A DNA stretch of 64,000 nt from Sympetrum striolatum (GCA_947579665.1 OX388341.1:2666001-2730000); one strand, 5' to 3'. Counted from the stretch's first letter, positions 22,901-35,100 are shown. Program-made: numbers and translations. The notes: generated by a model from the letters alone, not told the origin.

Positions 22901-25070
22901 ATGGGGGCTGTAGCCCCCCCCAGAAGTCACAGTAAAAAAAAAGTATCATCGTTCATACTATTGAGATGTGAAGAAAATATTGTTTATCTACAATGATAGA
23001 TAATAATAAGCATAATTCAAATATGTATACTGAGTTTAATTTTATAAAATTTCTTACAAAAATCGATAAATATAAAATGAATCTTTAATCCCAACTCTCA
23101 AGCCACAGCTCGATCCTAGATCCGCCACTGGGTATATTCATTTTTAGAACTCATTCCTTTTCCTAATAATATGTGATGACATTATCCAATAGAAGTAGTT
23201 CAAACACTCAGTGCATTTATCTCCAGCCACATGCCAAAAGGTGCCTTTCAGTGTATCAATGAAGATATAGATGAAAATTTAACGATATTTTCTCTCTTTC
23301 CATACTTAAAGACAAGGCAAATCACTGGCTGACTGTCATACACCTTTAACTTAAGAGCTGTCAATCACTTTTTCTTTGCAATTTGTTATTCTCACTTTCT
23401 GATGCAATAACAAACATTATGTAACATCTATTAAATGATAATATTTAGTAAAATAAATCCTATTTCTTGCATCCACTTAAGGGTTTCCCAAAAAAATCGA
23501 AGTAATTTTTTCGAACGCATGCCCTCCAATTTTTTCTACTTGGCCTTATTAACTTACCTAATGATTATATTAAATATTATATAAATATAAAATAAATATT
23601 CTCATTTTTGAAATTGTTTGGCATCGAGTCAACACCGGTTACCATAATCCAATCGTAATAATATTTATTAGGGAAAGTTAATGAGGCCAAATAGAAAAAC
23701 ATTAGAGGATATGCATATTTGATTTTACGAAAAAAAAAAAATGTTCCCTTATGTCTTGGGACACCCTAACTCGCATACAAAAAAATCATAAGTTAGTGGG
23801 TTAAAGTGGCCGTTGTAATGTTAAAATTTTAAATGTAACACAGATATTACTGCTTACTAGGTAAGTTCAAAAAGCTCCTGAGCTTACTATTTCCACATTT
23901 AACAATGAAACCATTGCTTAAGTGTGAGACAATGTCCACCATCGCAGATGTAGCTGGGTTAGCGGATACCTCTTTTAGAAGCTGTCACGCCATTTTGCAT
24001 GACAATTTGCACCACATCTGCCATCACTTGGTCCCCAAGACCCTTACTGCTGAGGATGCTACCCTTCTGGACAGACTGATCACAGGTGACAAAACAGCAA
24101 AACACAGCTAAAACGCTGCTCAAACTGCAACATTCTCCTCCTTTCCGTTGGAGCATAAATACGGCTGTCAACTTACACAGTCACAGTGCTGAAATGTCAG
24201 CACCCACAGACTTGCACAGCTGAACCCACAATATGAGGAGCTATCTACCACCAGAATTTTATATTTCTCCTGCTCAGTGTTTTCGCAGGAAAAAATAAGC
24301 TCAGGAACTTTGTTAATGCACTTCGTACAACAGTTCTCTGGAATCCTTTGAAAATCTAAATGCATAATTTTAATTGAAAATGGTTTCTGTAAATATACTT
24401 ACTGCTGATAGAGAAACAATGAGAAGTAAAAATATATGTACAGTGACACACACACTTCCTCTCTTAGGTTTCTCCTATTTTAAGCAATATCCTCATGGTA
24501 AGTGCCTCATCATTTTCATTTACTTTCTAGGAATTGACATTTATTTTCTGGATCATGCCCACTACATTTATCTACCCAGTAGAAATGTTCAATGATGATT
24601 CTCTCTCCAAAATTCTTAAGCAACAGAGAATGAGACCAGTTCTTACAAATTATCATTATTATTATCAAATGTATAAATTTATCTTGCAATTAGTTATGAT
24701 TTTTACCTATCAAATGCTACCTAATTTTTCTCTCTTGATATTGAATACCCCATATTAATTGCAAAAGAAAGTGGAATGCCACTAATGGCCATAAAAGACT
24801 ATGGTGACCATAGCAGAGCAATAGCTATGTGACTCACCTTCCGAGGTGTGATTTGAGGCAAATGCTGTCTCCATCCCCAGAGGGCTCCAGGGTCCACATC
24901 TGTTTCTTCTTTAAGGATGCTCCATTTGCATTGATCTTGAAGCCGAATGTCTCTGCCGTGAGGTACTTGTATTGCGAGTTGATTAGGCCAATGATCCAGC
25001 ATCCTTTGGCCAAACCTTCCTCACAACCATTGGAATCACTGCCATTTTGCTGACCGTTTACACCGTTCAT
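10793..25070 (-). CDS. sn: Fascin / Singed actin-bundling protein, complete 8-exon CDS
   Basis: Fascin cross-links actin filaments into tight parallel bundles in bristles, filopodia and migrating cells. Joining 25070-24838, 22251-22011, 20234-20053, 18474-18224, 15707-15551, 14216-14055, 12793-12660 and 10998-10793 gives 1566 nt: 521 codons plus TAG, with no internal stop. All introns are GT-AG. The product has the fascin layout of four beta-trefoil domains of roughly 120-130 residues. Diagnostic stretches seen include [85 protein letters not shown] and C-terminal TKWEY. Ser52, in GASLKKKQ, aligns with the regulatory PKC-site serine of fascins (Ser39 in human). The start is the ATG two bases inside exon 2, giving MNGVNG. 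Length is close to the roughly 490-510 residues usual for the family. I infer an intact gene. Confidence 0.96.
10999..12659 (-). other. sn: sn intron 8
   Basis: AT-rich and CpG-poor: I counted only 4 CpG in 11041-11640. No repeat, ORF or RNA gene is recognised. Confidence 0.7.
12660..12793 (-). CDS. sn: sn coding exon 8
   Basis: Acceptor atattgcag, donor AAGG/GTATGT. It encodes [20 protein letters not shown] then [19 protein letters not shown], the start of trefoil 4 and one of the best conserved fascin blocks. It ends with one base of a Gly codon. Confidence 0.95.
13400..13840 (+). mobile_element. LINE endonuclease fragment in sn intron 7
   Basis: The frame from 13577 reads [20 protein letters not shown], then [20 protein letters not shown]. 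This matches the EEP endonuclease of Jockey-like LINEs ([10 protein letters not shown] and the following F-R-x-D-R-x-x-R-G-G-G). The homologous reading fades after about residue 75. Local sequence (13420-13520) is CpG-rich inside an otherwise CpG-poor gene body, consistent with a recent insertion. It lies opposite to sn transcription. No RT part follows. Confidence 0.65.
14055..14216 (-). CDS. sn: sn coding exon 7
   Basis: Acceptor tttctatag, donor AATAG/GTAAGG. It encodes [40 protein letters not shown] and [10 protein letters not shown]. This closes trefoil 3 and reaches the trefoil 3/4 junction. Confidence 0.95.
14217..15550 (-). other. sn: sn intron 6
   Basis: AT-rich, CpG-poor. I see no gene, element or structured repeat. 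Confidence 0.7.
15551..15707 (-). CDS. sn: sn coding exon 6
   Basis: Acceptor ccttcgcag, donor AAGAG/GTGATA. It encodes [20 protein letters not shown] and [18 protein letters not shown], part of beta-trefoil 3. It ends in phase 2 within an Arg codon. Confidence 0.94.
16441..16495. repeat. Two tandem hairpin motifs with compensatory change
   Basis: Two copies of gtgtctgtac, 25 bases apart, are each followed by a perfect 5-bp inverted repeat: CCTCA-G-TGAGG (16455-16465) and CCCCA-G-TGGGG (16480-16490). The T/A pair of the first is a C/G pair in the second, so pairing is kept. Lies in sn intron 5. Confidence 0.6.
17811..17918. repeat. G-rich minisatellite, 13-bp unit x 8
   Basis: Eight perfect copies of GGAGGGGAGGGAA run from 17811 to 17914, then decay to ggagagg. 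The plus strand has many runs of three or four G and could form G-quadruplexes. In the sn pre-mRNA (minus strand) the same DNA is a C/U tract. The overlapping ORFs are artefacts of the repeat. Confidence 0.97.
18224..18474 (-). CDS. sn: sn coding exon 5
   Basis: Acceptor aattcctcag, donor CAAG/GTAAGA. It encodes [20 protein letters not shown], then [20 protein letters not shown] and [20 protein letters not shown]. This covers the second half of beta-trefoil 2 and the entry to trefoil 3. It ends with one base of a Gly codon. Confidence 0.95.
18475..20052 (-). other. sn: sn intron 4
   Basis: AT-rich, CpG-poor. No recognisable element. The ORFs here are short and show no family similarity. Confidence 0.65.
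20053..20234 (-). CDS. sn: sn coding exon 4
   Basis: Acceptor ttatttcag, donor AACAA/GTAATT. It encodes [20 protein letters not shown] through YAIHTCNNK, the first half of beta-trefoil 2. It includes the highly conserved [12 protein letters not shown]. The donor GTAATT is weaker than the others, but the frame and homology leave no better site. Confidence 0.93.
20930..21250. repeat. A-rich degenerate tandem repeat
   Basis: A roughly 105-bp phrase (a run of aataataaaataaaat, then aaaattgca, then gcactat) appears near 20950 and again near 21055, with further A-rich decay after. Lies in sn intron 3. Confidence 0.5.
21349..21797 (-). pseudogene. LINE reverse-transcriptase fragment in sn intron 3
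   Basis: One frame gives [17 protein letters not shown]. After a one-base shift the next gives [20 protein letters not shown] and [14 protein letters not shown]. These are the GVPQGS-LGPLLFSLYIND and YADD motifs of a Jockey-type RT, so the palm centre is present but frameshifted. It shares orientation with sn. No endonuclease or 3' part is recognised nearby. Confidence 0.7.
22011..22251 (-). CDS. sn: sn coding exon 3
   Basis: Acceptor cattgtag, donor CAG/GTATCT. It encodes [19 protein letters not shown] through HVHLAARPQ, covering the rest of beta-trefoil 1 and its conserved exit motif. It ends in phase 0. The segment [12 protein letters not shown] is slightly longer than the corresponding fly sequence. 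Confidence 0.95.
22878..23130. mobile_element. hAT-type miniature element, 253 bp
   Basis: Ends CAGTGGCGGATCCAGG and its inverse (ctaGATCCGCCACTG) are flanked by a perfect 8-bp duplication, ggtatatt (22870-22877 and 23131-23138). There is a poly-G/poly-C palindrome just inside the left end (agggggggttatgggggctgtagccccccc). No coding capacity. Lies in sn intron 2. Confidence 0.8.
23478..23769. mobile_element. Long-TIR palindromic miniature element
   Basis: The left half (ttaagggtttccc ... ctacttggccttattaactt) and the inverse of the right half (ttagggtgtccc ... ctatttggcctcattaactt) match imperfectly over about 100 bases. The element can therefore fold into a long hairpin. TA at both ends is compatible with a Tc1/mariner-type MITE. 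Lies in sn intron 2. Confidence 0.55.
23850..24115 (+). pseudogene. mariner-type transposase fragment
   Basis: The frame 23905-24111 includes [20 protein letters not shown], then [20 protein letters not shown]. It follows the mariner/SETMAR pattern: helix-turn-helix, HxILH--L, WVPK-LT, then LDRIITGDE just before the first catalytic Asp. About 25 residues expected between the LT and the LLDRLITGD are missing, and it ends soon after the first Asp. A dead fragment in sn intron 2. Confidence 0.55.
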
Positions 25071-25072
25071 CT
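24838..25072 (-). CDS. sn: sn coding exon 2 (start codon, residues 1-78)
   Basis: Acceptor tatgcag precedes AG-ATG and the donor is AAG/GTGAGT. It encodes a low-complexity N-terminus rich in Asn, Gly and Ser, then the first beta-trefoil start [20 protein letters not shown]. It ends in codon phase 2; Arg78 is completed by the first base of the next exon. A possible upstream in-frame ATG at 25091 lies in the intron side of the acceptor, so the ATG at 25070 is preferred. Confidence 0.95.
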
Positions 25073-27609
25073 CTGCATAGAACATAAACAAAACTTCATA
25101 ACATATTTGATATATATATATAATGTCAACAAAAATTTTAAAGACAGTGATGTTGAATCATAAGCTGAGGTAACTTCTTGTCACCTTCAATTCCACACAC
25201 CATGCCATAATCAAGGCCATTGACTAGAAATACAGGTTGAATTTGTTCTTAGAAGATCATTTTTAATTTGATTTAAAAATCTTGAAATGAAAGACCAAAG
25301 CTAAACAGATGTGAAAAATAGCAACTCAAGTCCAAGTTGGACTCCACACGATTGAAATACGTACATGAAAAGAAGGAGACTTTGAAGGGCTCCCAGATAG
25401 CCATGTGGGCAATGCTTTAAGTTAAAGCGGTCCCGAGCTTGATTTTCAGTAGGAGATAATTCAAAGACTATTACAGAGTACTTTGACTTCATGCATTTTA
25501 ACTATGCCAGTACTACTTGTGGTGCACATTCATTTAAACGTTTGACATTTGCACCGTGTTTTTATGTCTAGATAATGATATGGGCATCTTTTAGTTATCA
25601 CTCTCACTTTTTTCCTTCTTCATTGTGGGTTTGCCTTGGATATTTCATTTAAATCCACACTCTATATTTTCTGTTCTCTATTAATTTAAATAACTTTACA
25701 TCACTATTTACAAATTAGATCTATTTCACATAGAAGATGTTTAGAAAGAAGATGAGGCTTTCAAGTCTCAACCTCTCACAAAGTAAAGATGATATATTTA
25801 TTCATTGGTTTGGATGTTGTTGGGAATAATCAGTCACTTTTTAAAAGTGCATCGCCTATGAGTATAAGCTAAGAAAGTCTTCATAAAATTAAGAAAAACA
25901 GGCCAAAGACCAAATGATAATTATCCAGAGAGGAAAGAAGTCTTTCGAGAAATAGGTAGTTCAACGTCACACAAGCACATTTCAAACTGACTAAAATATA
26001 GAAACTGTCAAGCGTATGGCTACTTCATCTGTTTCCAAACAAAATCTTCCCCTTGCGGCAAAGTACCAGCCAAAGCCGTGCAGTTGATAGATGCGCTTAA
26101 GGGATTCGTAAATTCATGAAGACGTAAGGTTCGTTAGAGATTTTGAGTTCGTTAGAGACCCTAGATTCTGCTGCAGTTAAACGACTGAGACGAAGTCCCT
26201 CGAGTGAGATTCGCTGCAAATGATGAGATTAGATTACAGATAGAAAAATTCGGCGCCTCAGAACTTTTCGACAAAGTAGATGACATTGTACTTTCGTTTA
26301 CCAACGAGGAATCGCGAGAGAATTCGAAAAAGTGTCGCTGGAATATAATCACTGCGACAGAAATTTGTCTCAGATTTTTTTTCATCGCATTATAGACACT
26401 AGCTGAATAACAGGAGGTACGGGGACTTCGGCTGCCTTATGTCCACGGACCGAGGCAATTGCCAATTTCGGCAGCAAAACATGACCTTTATAAATTTTCA
26501 GTATTCGGTTCAGAACTTATTCAAATAAGTTACGAGACAATCAAAAACGCAATCCTACGAATTGAGAGGGAGTCGATTTTAAAGAGTTAAACCTTATTTC
26601 GATTGACAGGATACACCATTTTCATAAGAATGGATTTGATAGATCGATTTTAGCGCGATTGATAAAATATTGCGTTTTAAAAAGGGTTTCGCGAAGATAC
26701 ACAAAATCAGGCAACTGACGACGGACTTAGTTATCAAAATATTTCATATTACGCAAGTAAAAAAAAATTAAATTAGATATAATGGCTCTTCTACGAAAAG
26801 GAGACAAGCGTGCCTGTACATGCAATGAGCTAATAAAGATTCTTCCTTTGGAAAATTCATTTTGATTCAAGTTTTCATTCGACTAAATCTGAGAGAATGT
26901 TGACAGAAGAAATGTTATATTGCCATCAATCAATATTCAGCGTCGATCTGCATAATACACATAAACTCCGATTTTGATTCTTTGCATTTTAATTACTCGA
27001 ATGGGAGCAGCTTCGACAGGGTGGTTTTCATTACTAAGTTAATGGAATAAACATGAAAAAGTATATGCATGTGAATATTTTATCGCAGAAGGAGCTTAAA
27101 CCGTTTCTTCGGATGTAAAAATCGGTTAATAAATCAGAGATAATACGACTCGGAATTATACGGCCTCGTTTCATCCGATCCGAGTGTTAAGTAGGAGACA
27201 AATCCTTTTATAAACGTTCCTTTCAATCCGCCGACTCATGTTCATGTACTCTCAACGAGTGAATGAGTAGAATTACAAAGTTGATTATTTGAATTTGTAT
27301 GTTTTTTTATTTGAGGAAAGTATGTACCTTCGATCGCGATCGACTTATGGAATTTTCTTTTTTAAAACAAGAACCAAACGAAAGAATTTCTGGCGACAAA
27401 GCGTTGAAAGCTTATAATATATACCCATAGAGTTATTCTTATGTTTATCGAGAGAATGCCTCGACCTGTTTTGGCAGGTTTATTTAAAATTTTTGAAAAA
27501 TACATAAACTGGTCATCAAGGCAATTTGTTTGCCCCTTTGACACTACTCGTTCAAGCGTTTCCTGAAAAATGCTACATGACGAATGAAAAATAAAGCTAA
27601 AGGAATAAC

Positions 27610-28010
27610 AATAAATAGAAAAATTATCCACGGTTTACGAGTTGCGGATGATATGAAGCTTTTAGCAGATTCTGTGAAGGAAATGAATCGTATGCTTGAT
27701 GCATATAATATTAACCAAGCTTAGTCAAACTTAAAAGAAAGAAAACGAGAACCAAGGAGATAGATAAAAGAAGTTGGTATACAACATCAATATTGAAGTC
27801 TCAAAGATGAATAAGTAAAGGAGTTGTACTATTTAGGGAGTAATTTGAATAGTGATAAAAAGTGTGGTTGATATTAAAAGAACAGTAGCTCAGAAAAAAA
27901 CAAGTATATAAATGAAAAAGGAAATTACTATCAAAACACCATCTACCCGTGGATTCAAGAAAGAGATTTGCGAGAAAAACAAAGATTATAGGCCATTCTT
28001 CAAGATGCTA
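27610..28010 (+). pseudogene. LINE RT fragment (FADD region)
   Basis: The translation near 27640 reads LRVADDMKLLADSVKEMNRM, then about 27826 YYLGSNLNSDKK and, after a frameshift, VVDIKRTVAQKK. This is the order LRFADD--LLA-S--E----L then YLGS-----G-----I--R---A found in RTE/craniofacial-development-protein-2-like LINEs. Stops and shifts are frequent. No start or end is defined. Confidence 0.5.
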
Positions 28011-31000
28011 TGCACCAGGTTGATTACAGATCATTCCATTGAAAGTTGCCGAGGATTATGGTTGAAGACGAGGCAACTTTCTTTTGTCAAATGTACTTGA
28101 TTTTGGTGGGACGATGAAAATTCGTGCGGAACTCATTGCCAGCTGTCCCCGCGAGCATTCTTCTTTTCAGAGATTACATTAGGTAAAATATTAATAATTA
28201 AGACTAGAAATGAAATGAAAAAGATGATTTCTACTGAGAGCCCAATTTTCCTTTCTGGATTTTGGAATATTTCAAACTATGATACATTCGGACGTCTTTT
28301 AACGGCATACATTTGAAATTAATGTCGAGAATAGCGGCGAAGTGAACTCCGGAGTGATAGCCTGGAGAAGAACTAAATTGGGGAGTCCTCAGATAACGGT
28401 AGCTTTTACAACTTTCTTGTATTTTCAAAGGACGAAATAGTTCCTTACGAACAGGTTTTCAGATACAGGTTTGGAAGATATAGTAATTTTTCAGTGACCG
28501 AGAGAGATGTTTAAATAAAGACTTCGCCACAATTCAAACAAAATTAAAAATGGAGCCAGAAAACGTTGGTGGAAAGGGAATCCACCACCTTTGCAAATTG
28601 CACTTTAGCGAATAAGGGTCATCGAGATACATTTCGAAATGCGCTTTAAAGAGCACAATTTGGACTCAATAGTGCGATGGTATCAATACAAAAGAAGCGG
28701 CGAGTGTAGGACGACCACTGGGGGCATAATTATTCCCTCGTAGCGAAGCATTGAGCCGAATTTTGGAAAGACTTCCCGAAAAATATAGAACTACGAACTA
28801 AACTCGTACCATCCGTATGCAGATAGCGAAGGCGATTTAGCCAACCGATCGATAAGGACATCTGGAAAGATAGTCATGGGTTCGAGGAAAGGTCGATATA
28901 ATCATATTTTTACAAGAAATAGATGTGGAACAGTAATAGAGGGACACTTGGACGCGATAAGGGAAGTTTCGGATATATTTGGGGTCCTTTTCCTTCTAGA
29001 GCCTTCCCGGAAGGTCTACAACGGGAAATTCGAAGCTCTATCACGACTTTGTGTATGTTTTTTGTATAAATGTGTGTGAGCACACGCACACAAGTGTGGT
29101 GGGGGAAGTCTGTAATCATCGGTCCCTCTCTCCTAAACTACTTTTGGGGCCAAAGTCCATTCCCTACCGGAATATAATATTAATAATATCATACACACGC
29201 AACAATGATAAGGGAGGAGAATCACTTTTTAACCACCTTCGTGCGATTTGTATTCTGACAGCTTTTTCAGACGCCCTCTACCGGAAGCTAAACAATAGAA
29301 TTCCAATGTTTCCCTTTCTTCTCTGGCCTTGAGACGAAGGAATTTGATTGAGCTCTCTGAACAAGTACATTTGCGCGGTGTTCGCTTTTACTGTACTTGG
29401 AAGGGATATTATATTTCAATAAAGAGTGGTTTCGTGTCATTGATCGAAAGAATTTACTGCCCAAAGTCACCAAACAGCTGAAATTCCGAAAATCGAGTTT
29501 TCGATTATTTTTAAAAGACTAATAATTGTTCATTGTGATAACAGATTTATTAGTTAATCGAGGAAATATTCTTCTTGTATAATAACGAGAACTTTTAAAT
29601 TAATTAATCTGAAATTAGCCCCAAAAAGATAGACCTTAAACATACTGATAGCACGACGGTAATTGCGCATTAAAAGAGAAATTAAAATTATAAGCGAAGG
29701 CGAAATAGAGAAACGAATGACTAAGAGGAAAAGAGGTCAAAAATCAAAAGATGAAAGCAATCACAACATAATCTTGACCAAGAAGCGTCGAAACCGACCA
29801 AATTCAATGGCTTACTAATAATTTCATTAATAAGCTTACGAACCATAATTAAGCCATACGTGTAATTTTGACCGGAACCTTCCCGGTTTTGAAGTAATGG
29901 TCGTTTTTTGTGCCGACCCACCTGGACTTAGAGATTTTAGATACAGAGATTCCAACGATAGAAAGCATTTAAACGCAAATTATTGTTCCCCGCGCACTTT
30001 AAGCGATCTAAAAGGCTTGGACTAGAGTTTGGCGGCAACATTTTCCTGTTTCCTCGCCATAACCCAATTGATAAAGCAGAATTCCCTCGTAAGCGCCGTA
30101 ACACACTTCGATAAGAGTCCTGCGTAACCCTAAATTTGACATCCAAAGCGATACGTCGTCGCTGATGTCCCTAAGTAGGAATGGGAACAAGGCGTTCTAC
30201 TGCGCGTAAGAAAGTCTAAATTTGGTAATTTGCTCATTGGGGATTCAGACATTATTCTAGCTACTTAAACGGTTACTATACCGTTTTATCGGTTGCACAT
30301 CATTCTCTATAAAAGAAACAAACCATTCAAGGTAGTACAAACATTTTGCTGAACGATATTTTCAAAATAAAATTATATCATTTTCGAACAAAGTTTTAGG
30401 CGCTTTTGTAAACGAGACAGATAAGCAAAAGCCGTTACCGGCTTTGTCCAAGGGAGAATGACGTAAGAACGGTAAATAAGCTTTCGGTACTATTCTGTTC
30501 GTATGGTCTGCTACGTCAGTTACGCCGATTTCTGAATTTCAGGAGTCGTACCGAAGCAAAGGTCTACTTAGAAGATAAGTAGAGCTTTACTTCGGTCTAC
30601 TTGAGGTCAACTCGGATGGTAAGTAGACCTTCACTTCAGTGTGCCCCGCTTATTACGAATGCCGATTTCTTATCGAGGGAAAGCGAGCCATGAACATAAT
30701 CAATTGAGGGCAAGGAAATTATAAAAAAGGAACCACAAACAATAGCACACTTCAGCCGAATTAATTGCTCGTTTATGTGAGGTGAGAAATAAAATCCGAT
30801 GTCAAACTACCTTGACTCAATAATCCCTATTCATTGCCGTTTCTTCGCAATTTACCCTTAATGTCATGAAACACTTGTACAAAGCAGAAGAGAAACATCG
30901 CGAGTGTATTCTGAATCAGGGAAGTGGGAAACCTGGGTTCAAGTCCCAACTGTGTCGTGACTTTTCACTTCTGTTTAGCTTTGCGGCGACCGCCTCCTCA

Positions 31001-31389
31001 GGAAAGTTAAAATCGTTTCGAACATTTCCTCTCTTTATTTCCTGCATTCTCTACCCTCAATTAATTTCTTTAGCAGTCCTTCTCTTCATTGCACCCACCC
31101 TCTGCTAATTACTTCAATTAAAACCCTCTCTCGAGCGCCTCTCTCGCTTACGTTTTCCATTTTACGCTACGCCCACACATCGAAGGCCTCCAAACTTTTG
31201 ATATATTTCGTTTTATTGAGGCCACGTATTAAACCCTTTTTATGAAACACTCCACAAATAAGATTTAACCAACCTTTCCCTTATTCCTTCGGTTAGACCA
31301 CTAGTTATCAGTTCCCTTTGCTTAAGTTCCTTGACCAAAGCTATTTTCTGAACCTCCTTGCATCTTCCATCCCAAGAAACAAATGAAGA

Positions 31390-32110
31390 TTGAGACTTCC
31401 TATACTGTTAGCAAATGCGACTTGGAAGCAAGATCACAGTCAACGCATAATTTGCAGATACATAATTTTGGTCCCGAACACGATTGGAAGTCCTCGTCTG
31501 GCGCAATGCGCAACGAATGAGCATAGAAATAAAACTCATACTTCAGCAAATATGGAAAAGTCAAAGTTGGCCTAACGATTGGAAAAAGTCAGTCTATATC
31601 CAAAGAAAGGGAATGCTGAAGACCGCCGAACAATAACACTAATATCGCATGCAATTGTGTTAAAAATAATTCAAAACAGGCTTAGGCAATACATGGACTG
31701 ACCTGAAGAACTGGGTTCCGTAAAGTCAGAGGAACACGAGATCAAATAGCAAATATTCGCTGTTGAAGAAACGAGGGAATATCAGAAGATGTGTTCTATG
31801 CCAAAGCATTTTACAGCGTGCTCGCCTAGTGGAGCGCGCTAGAGGAATCAGAAATACCAAAACACTTAAATTGTCTCATGAGGAGGCTGTGCGTAAACCA
31901 GAAAGTTACGGCAGGAACGGAATACGGGTCAACGTTCAAAATCGAAAAAGTAGTAAGACAGGGACGTATAGTATCGCCCCTCCTATTAAATTCGTATGCC
32001 CAAGTTGCCTTACGTTGGACGAACTTGGAGATGGCAATAAAATTGCAGGGAAAATGCCATCAGAGATATGCAGTCCAATAAGAAGATGAGTTAAAACAAC
32101 TTCTGATTAG
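31390..32110 (+). pseudogene. LINE RT fragment, heavily frameshifted
   Basis: Pieces in changing frames match one LINE RT in order: GFRKVRGTRDQIANIR near 31710, the ALEESEIPKHLNCLMRRLCV stretch near 31835, and FKIEKVVRQGRIVSPLLLNS near 31940. Active relatives read AGFRKGRGTRDQIANIRW, GIPKHLI-LM--LY and FKIGKGVRQGCILSP-LFN-Y. No LINE remnant was identified immediately downstream. Confidence 0.55.
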
Positions 32111-35100
32111 GAGAAAAGAATTAGAGATTTTATACCTCTAATTCATTAACAGCCGTGCTCCAAAATATCTTTCTTTATAATAATAATAGTTATGCCCTCT
32201 TTTTGCAGAGTAAATTGAAATACTTAGATACATCTTGAAGGGTCATGATACGCTTGGAGAAGAGTTCGATGGTGGAGAAGGAAGACTAGATGGATGGACG
32301 GGAGGCACACGGAATAGAGAAAATGCGGGAGCGAGATACAACGGGGAGCATCGATACATGGGGTCACGCAAGGTCGGAAACGATTGTATGATTATACAAC
32401 AACGAACTGATAGGGTATATAAATGACTTAATCGCCACTTGCAAAGGTATCTAAAAACGATGAGTGGTTGCGGATGGCGTAGTGAGAATTGATGAAACAC
32501 TTTCCATTTATAATTTCCTAGAGGTTACACCGATAACTTGCTTAACCGACCGATTGAAAACATGCTTTCCTTTCCATCTAATTGTTTGCCACCGCAATGG
32601 CGTCGCTTAACACTTCTCAAGGGCGCATTTGCATGACATTCGGTATCACTTTCAAAGGAATAGCGCAAAGAGGATTAATTTACGAGATTATCCAACAACG
32701 CGTCGGCTTCTAAGTGCATCCGAATGCCCCATTTGATCCATTCTAACAACCGCGATCGGCCTTCGAGCGACTATTTTATTCCTCCAAATTAATGCAATGA
32801 CAAACTTAATCAAACATTAACTTTAACGACAGTTTCAGGAAGACGAGCACCGTCGCTCAAAAACAGATCCTCTTTTCACTGTTAGGCTGAGCTACAATAT
32901 CGCAGGCTTTTACTTAATTTCTATCCAAGAAAACCACAGGAACTTCCTCAACGTCTGCCCTTGGTAAATGATTTTTATCGCAAACAATTTGCGTATCAGT
33001 AACACTGTCAGTACGTGACATTCCTTGCAGAAATGCGTTTCAACGACTAACATTATTTCCATTCCCTCTTCTCTAATTGCCATACAAAGCAGGCAACTTG
33101 TAAGAATCGCAAAATGAAATTACCTTATTATTAGCATAAAGAATTTAGATCGTTACCAACTAATGAATCACAATTTCATCCCGACTTTTCTGATCGCGGC
33201 ACTTTCTGAGCATTGGCGGCACCTCCAGCTTGAGCTAATTGCTACTTCAGCAAAGAGATTGCAACTTCATGAACGAAAACCCGCGTTGGATCATCTAGGA
33301 AGCATTTATCCTTTTATTTCTTTATAATTTTTCTTTTAAATTTATATAACCGAAGTAATAATATATTAGAGATAATGTCTCTCAGAAAGTAATGGAAAAT
33401 ATATGGTTATAAATGGATTTGATAGTTCTGGAGATGACCTCTATGATCGTCCCAAATGACCTTACCCGACTAGAAACCCGATTCCTCTATTGTTTACGTC
33501 ACTTAGTTTGTAAGTTGTTTACTGTTGTTACGTTGGCCATATTTGAAACTAGTTCGATAAAATATCTTCTGCATTTAAAAGGTCATTCTTCCCCCCAATA
33601 TTACAGTATACTTCATAAAATTAAGGATCATGTAATACTTCTGTTATGAGCGTAACAATTAAGTATTTGTTTCATAGGTCGCTTCGAGCAATGAATGCAA
33701 TTTTTTCATTTTTGCGCAATTTTTGAACAGAACATTGCTCCGGAATAGTCATTTACATTTTGTTGTCATTACGACAGACCAAAGATAAAAAGGACAGCAT
33801 TTCTTTCGGTGGAAAACCCAACCGAGAGCCGTAACAATAGCTACTTTGTTACTTAACAATTGCATAGGTTGTTGTACCCCTTACTGCTGGCTCATTTGTG
33901 CAAAATAAACGTTTTTGAAACAATAGAAGTGGTTGACGCAATAGAAGAAATCTAAGCAAGCAATTCGATTCATTGTTATGATCCAATGATCTGAGTTAAT
34001 ACTGCATTCGTAGGAGAGATCAAGCTTCCTTCGCCAACCACTCTGAAAGTTATCGTAATATATATTCTCCTTGAATATCATTCCCCTTTCCAAACTTTTC
34101 TCTTTTCTTCTAATTCTCATAGAATTCTAGAAAAATCTAATCCATCTAATTTATCAAGACATTTCATCCGCCTTGGGCCTTCACTTCTTGAAACGAATGC
34201 TCCAATTCGAATAACTTTGTTTTATTATCAATGAATAATTAAGATAATTAAGAATTAGGAGTAAAATACTCTCATTTTAGTTGAAATTCGTTTTCTAGTG
34301 TATATTTTCGATAGGTTTATCAATTCGAAAGCCGAGAGTGAATTCACGTGCTGGACTTTCGATGTGACCGATGGGAAAAGATTCAACAGCCCAATACAAA
34401 TCGCATTTCAGTTACCGATATTTATCGATTGCCTGATCAAAACGGGGATTAACATCGTTCATATACCAAACAATCCTCTTTTACAATTGTGCTTATGTTT
34501 GTGATCTTCTTCTAAAAATATTTGGACATCGCCAACCACATTCTTCAGTTTTCACGTAACAGCAGCAACGTTTTACGCTTCCTCTAATTCCTCTTCGAAG
34601 TCCCATTTCCTACGTAATTCCTGCTCCTCTTTAAGTTTAAGATCCGATTTATTTACAAACTTATCTCCGATTAGCTTTTAAAACTTAAATAGTATATGGA
34701 CAACGATAGTGCAGAAATTGCAATCGGACCTTAAAGCTCCCCTTCCTCGAAGGAATGTGTGTGACCCCGAAATCGAACAAAATTAATAAGAAGCGATCGG
34801 GATAGCGAAACGAGAGGAAAAAAGGATCGGTGCAATTTCAGATGAGAAGAAGCAAATGAGAGAAATGTGTTCAGGTGAAAGAAGGGCGAGAGGACAAAAC
34901 GATCCCATTGAATAAAAAGGAATGCTATCGGAAAATCCGTTTGGTAATCAGCAGAAGTGAAACACTAACAATTGAAAGCAGTTCGGTAAGAGGGGTACAA
35001 AACGGAATACCGAGGAGGATTTACGCGAGATTCTGAGATTACGCCCAAACCAACACAAACTAACATTAGATATGGGTGAACAGAGATAATGATTTAGGAT

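Noticed and set aside
25071..25091. Upstream ATG giving an N-terminal MFMFYAE extension of Singed
   Set aside because: It lies within the splice acceptor (tatgcag) before exon 2 and the extension is not fascin-like.
30540..30650. Possible hormone-response or regulatory palindrome (gtctactt...aagtagac)
   Set aside because: Short, imperfect and isolated; expected by chance in this much sequence.
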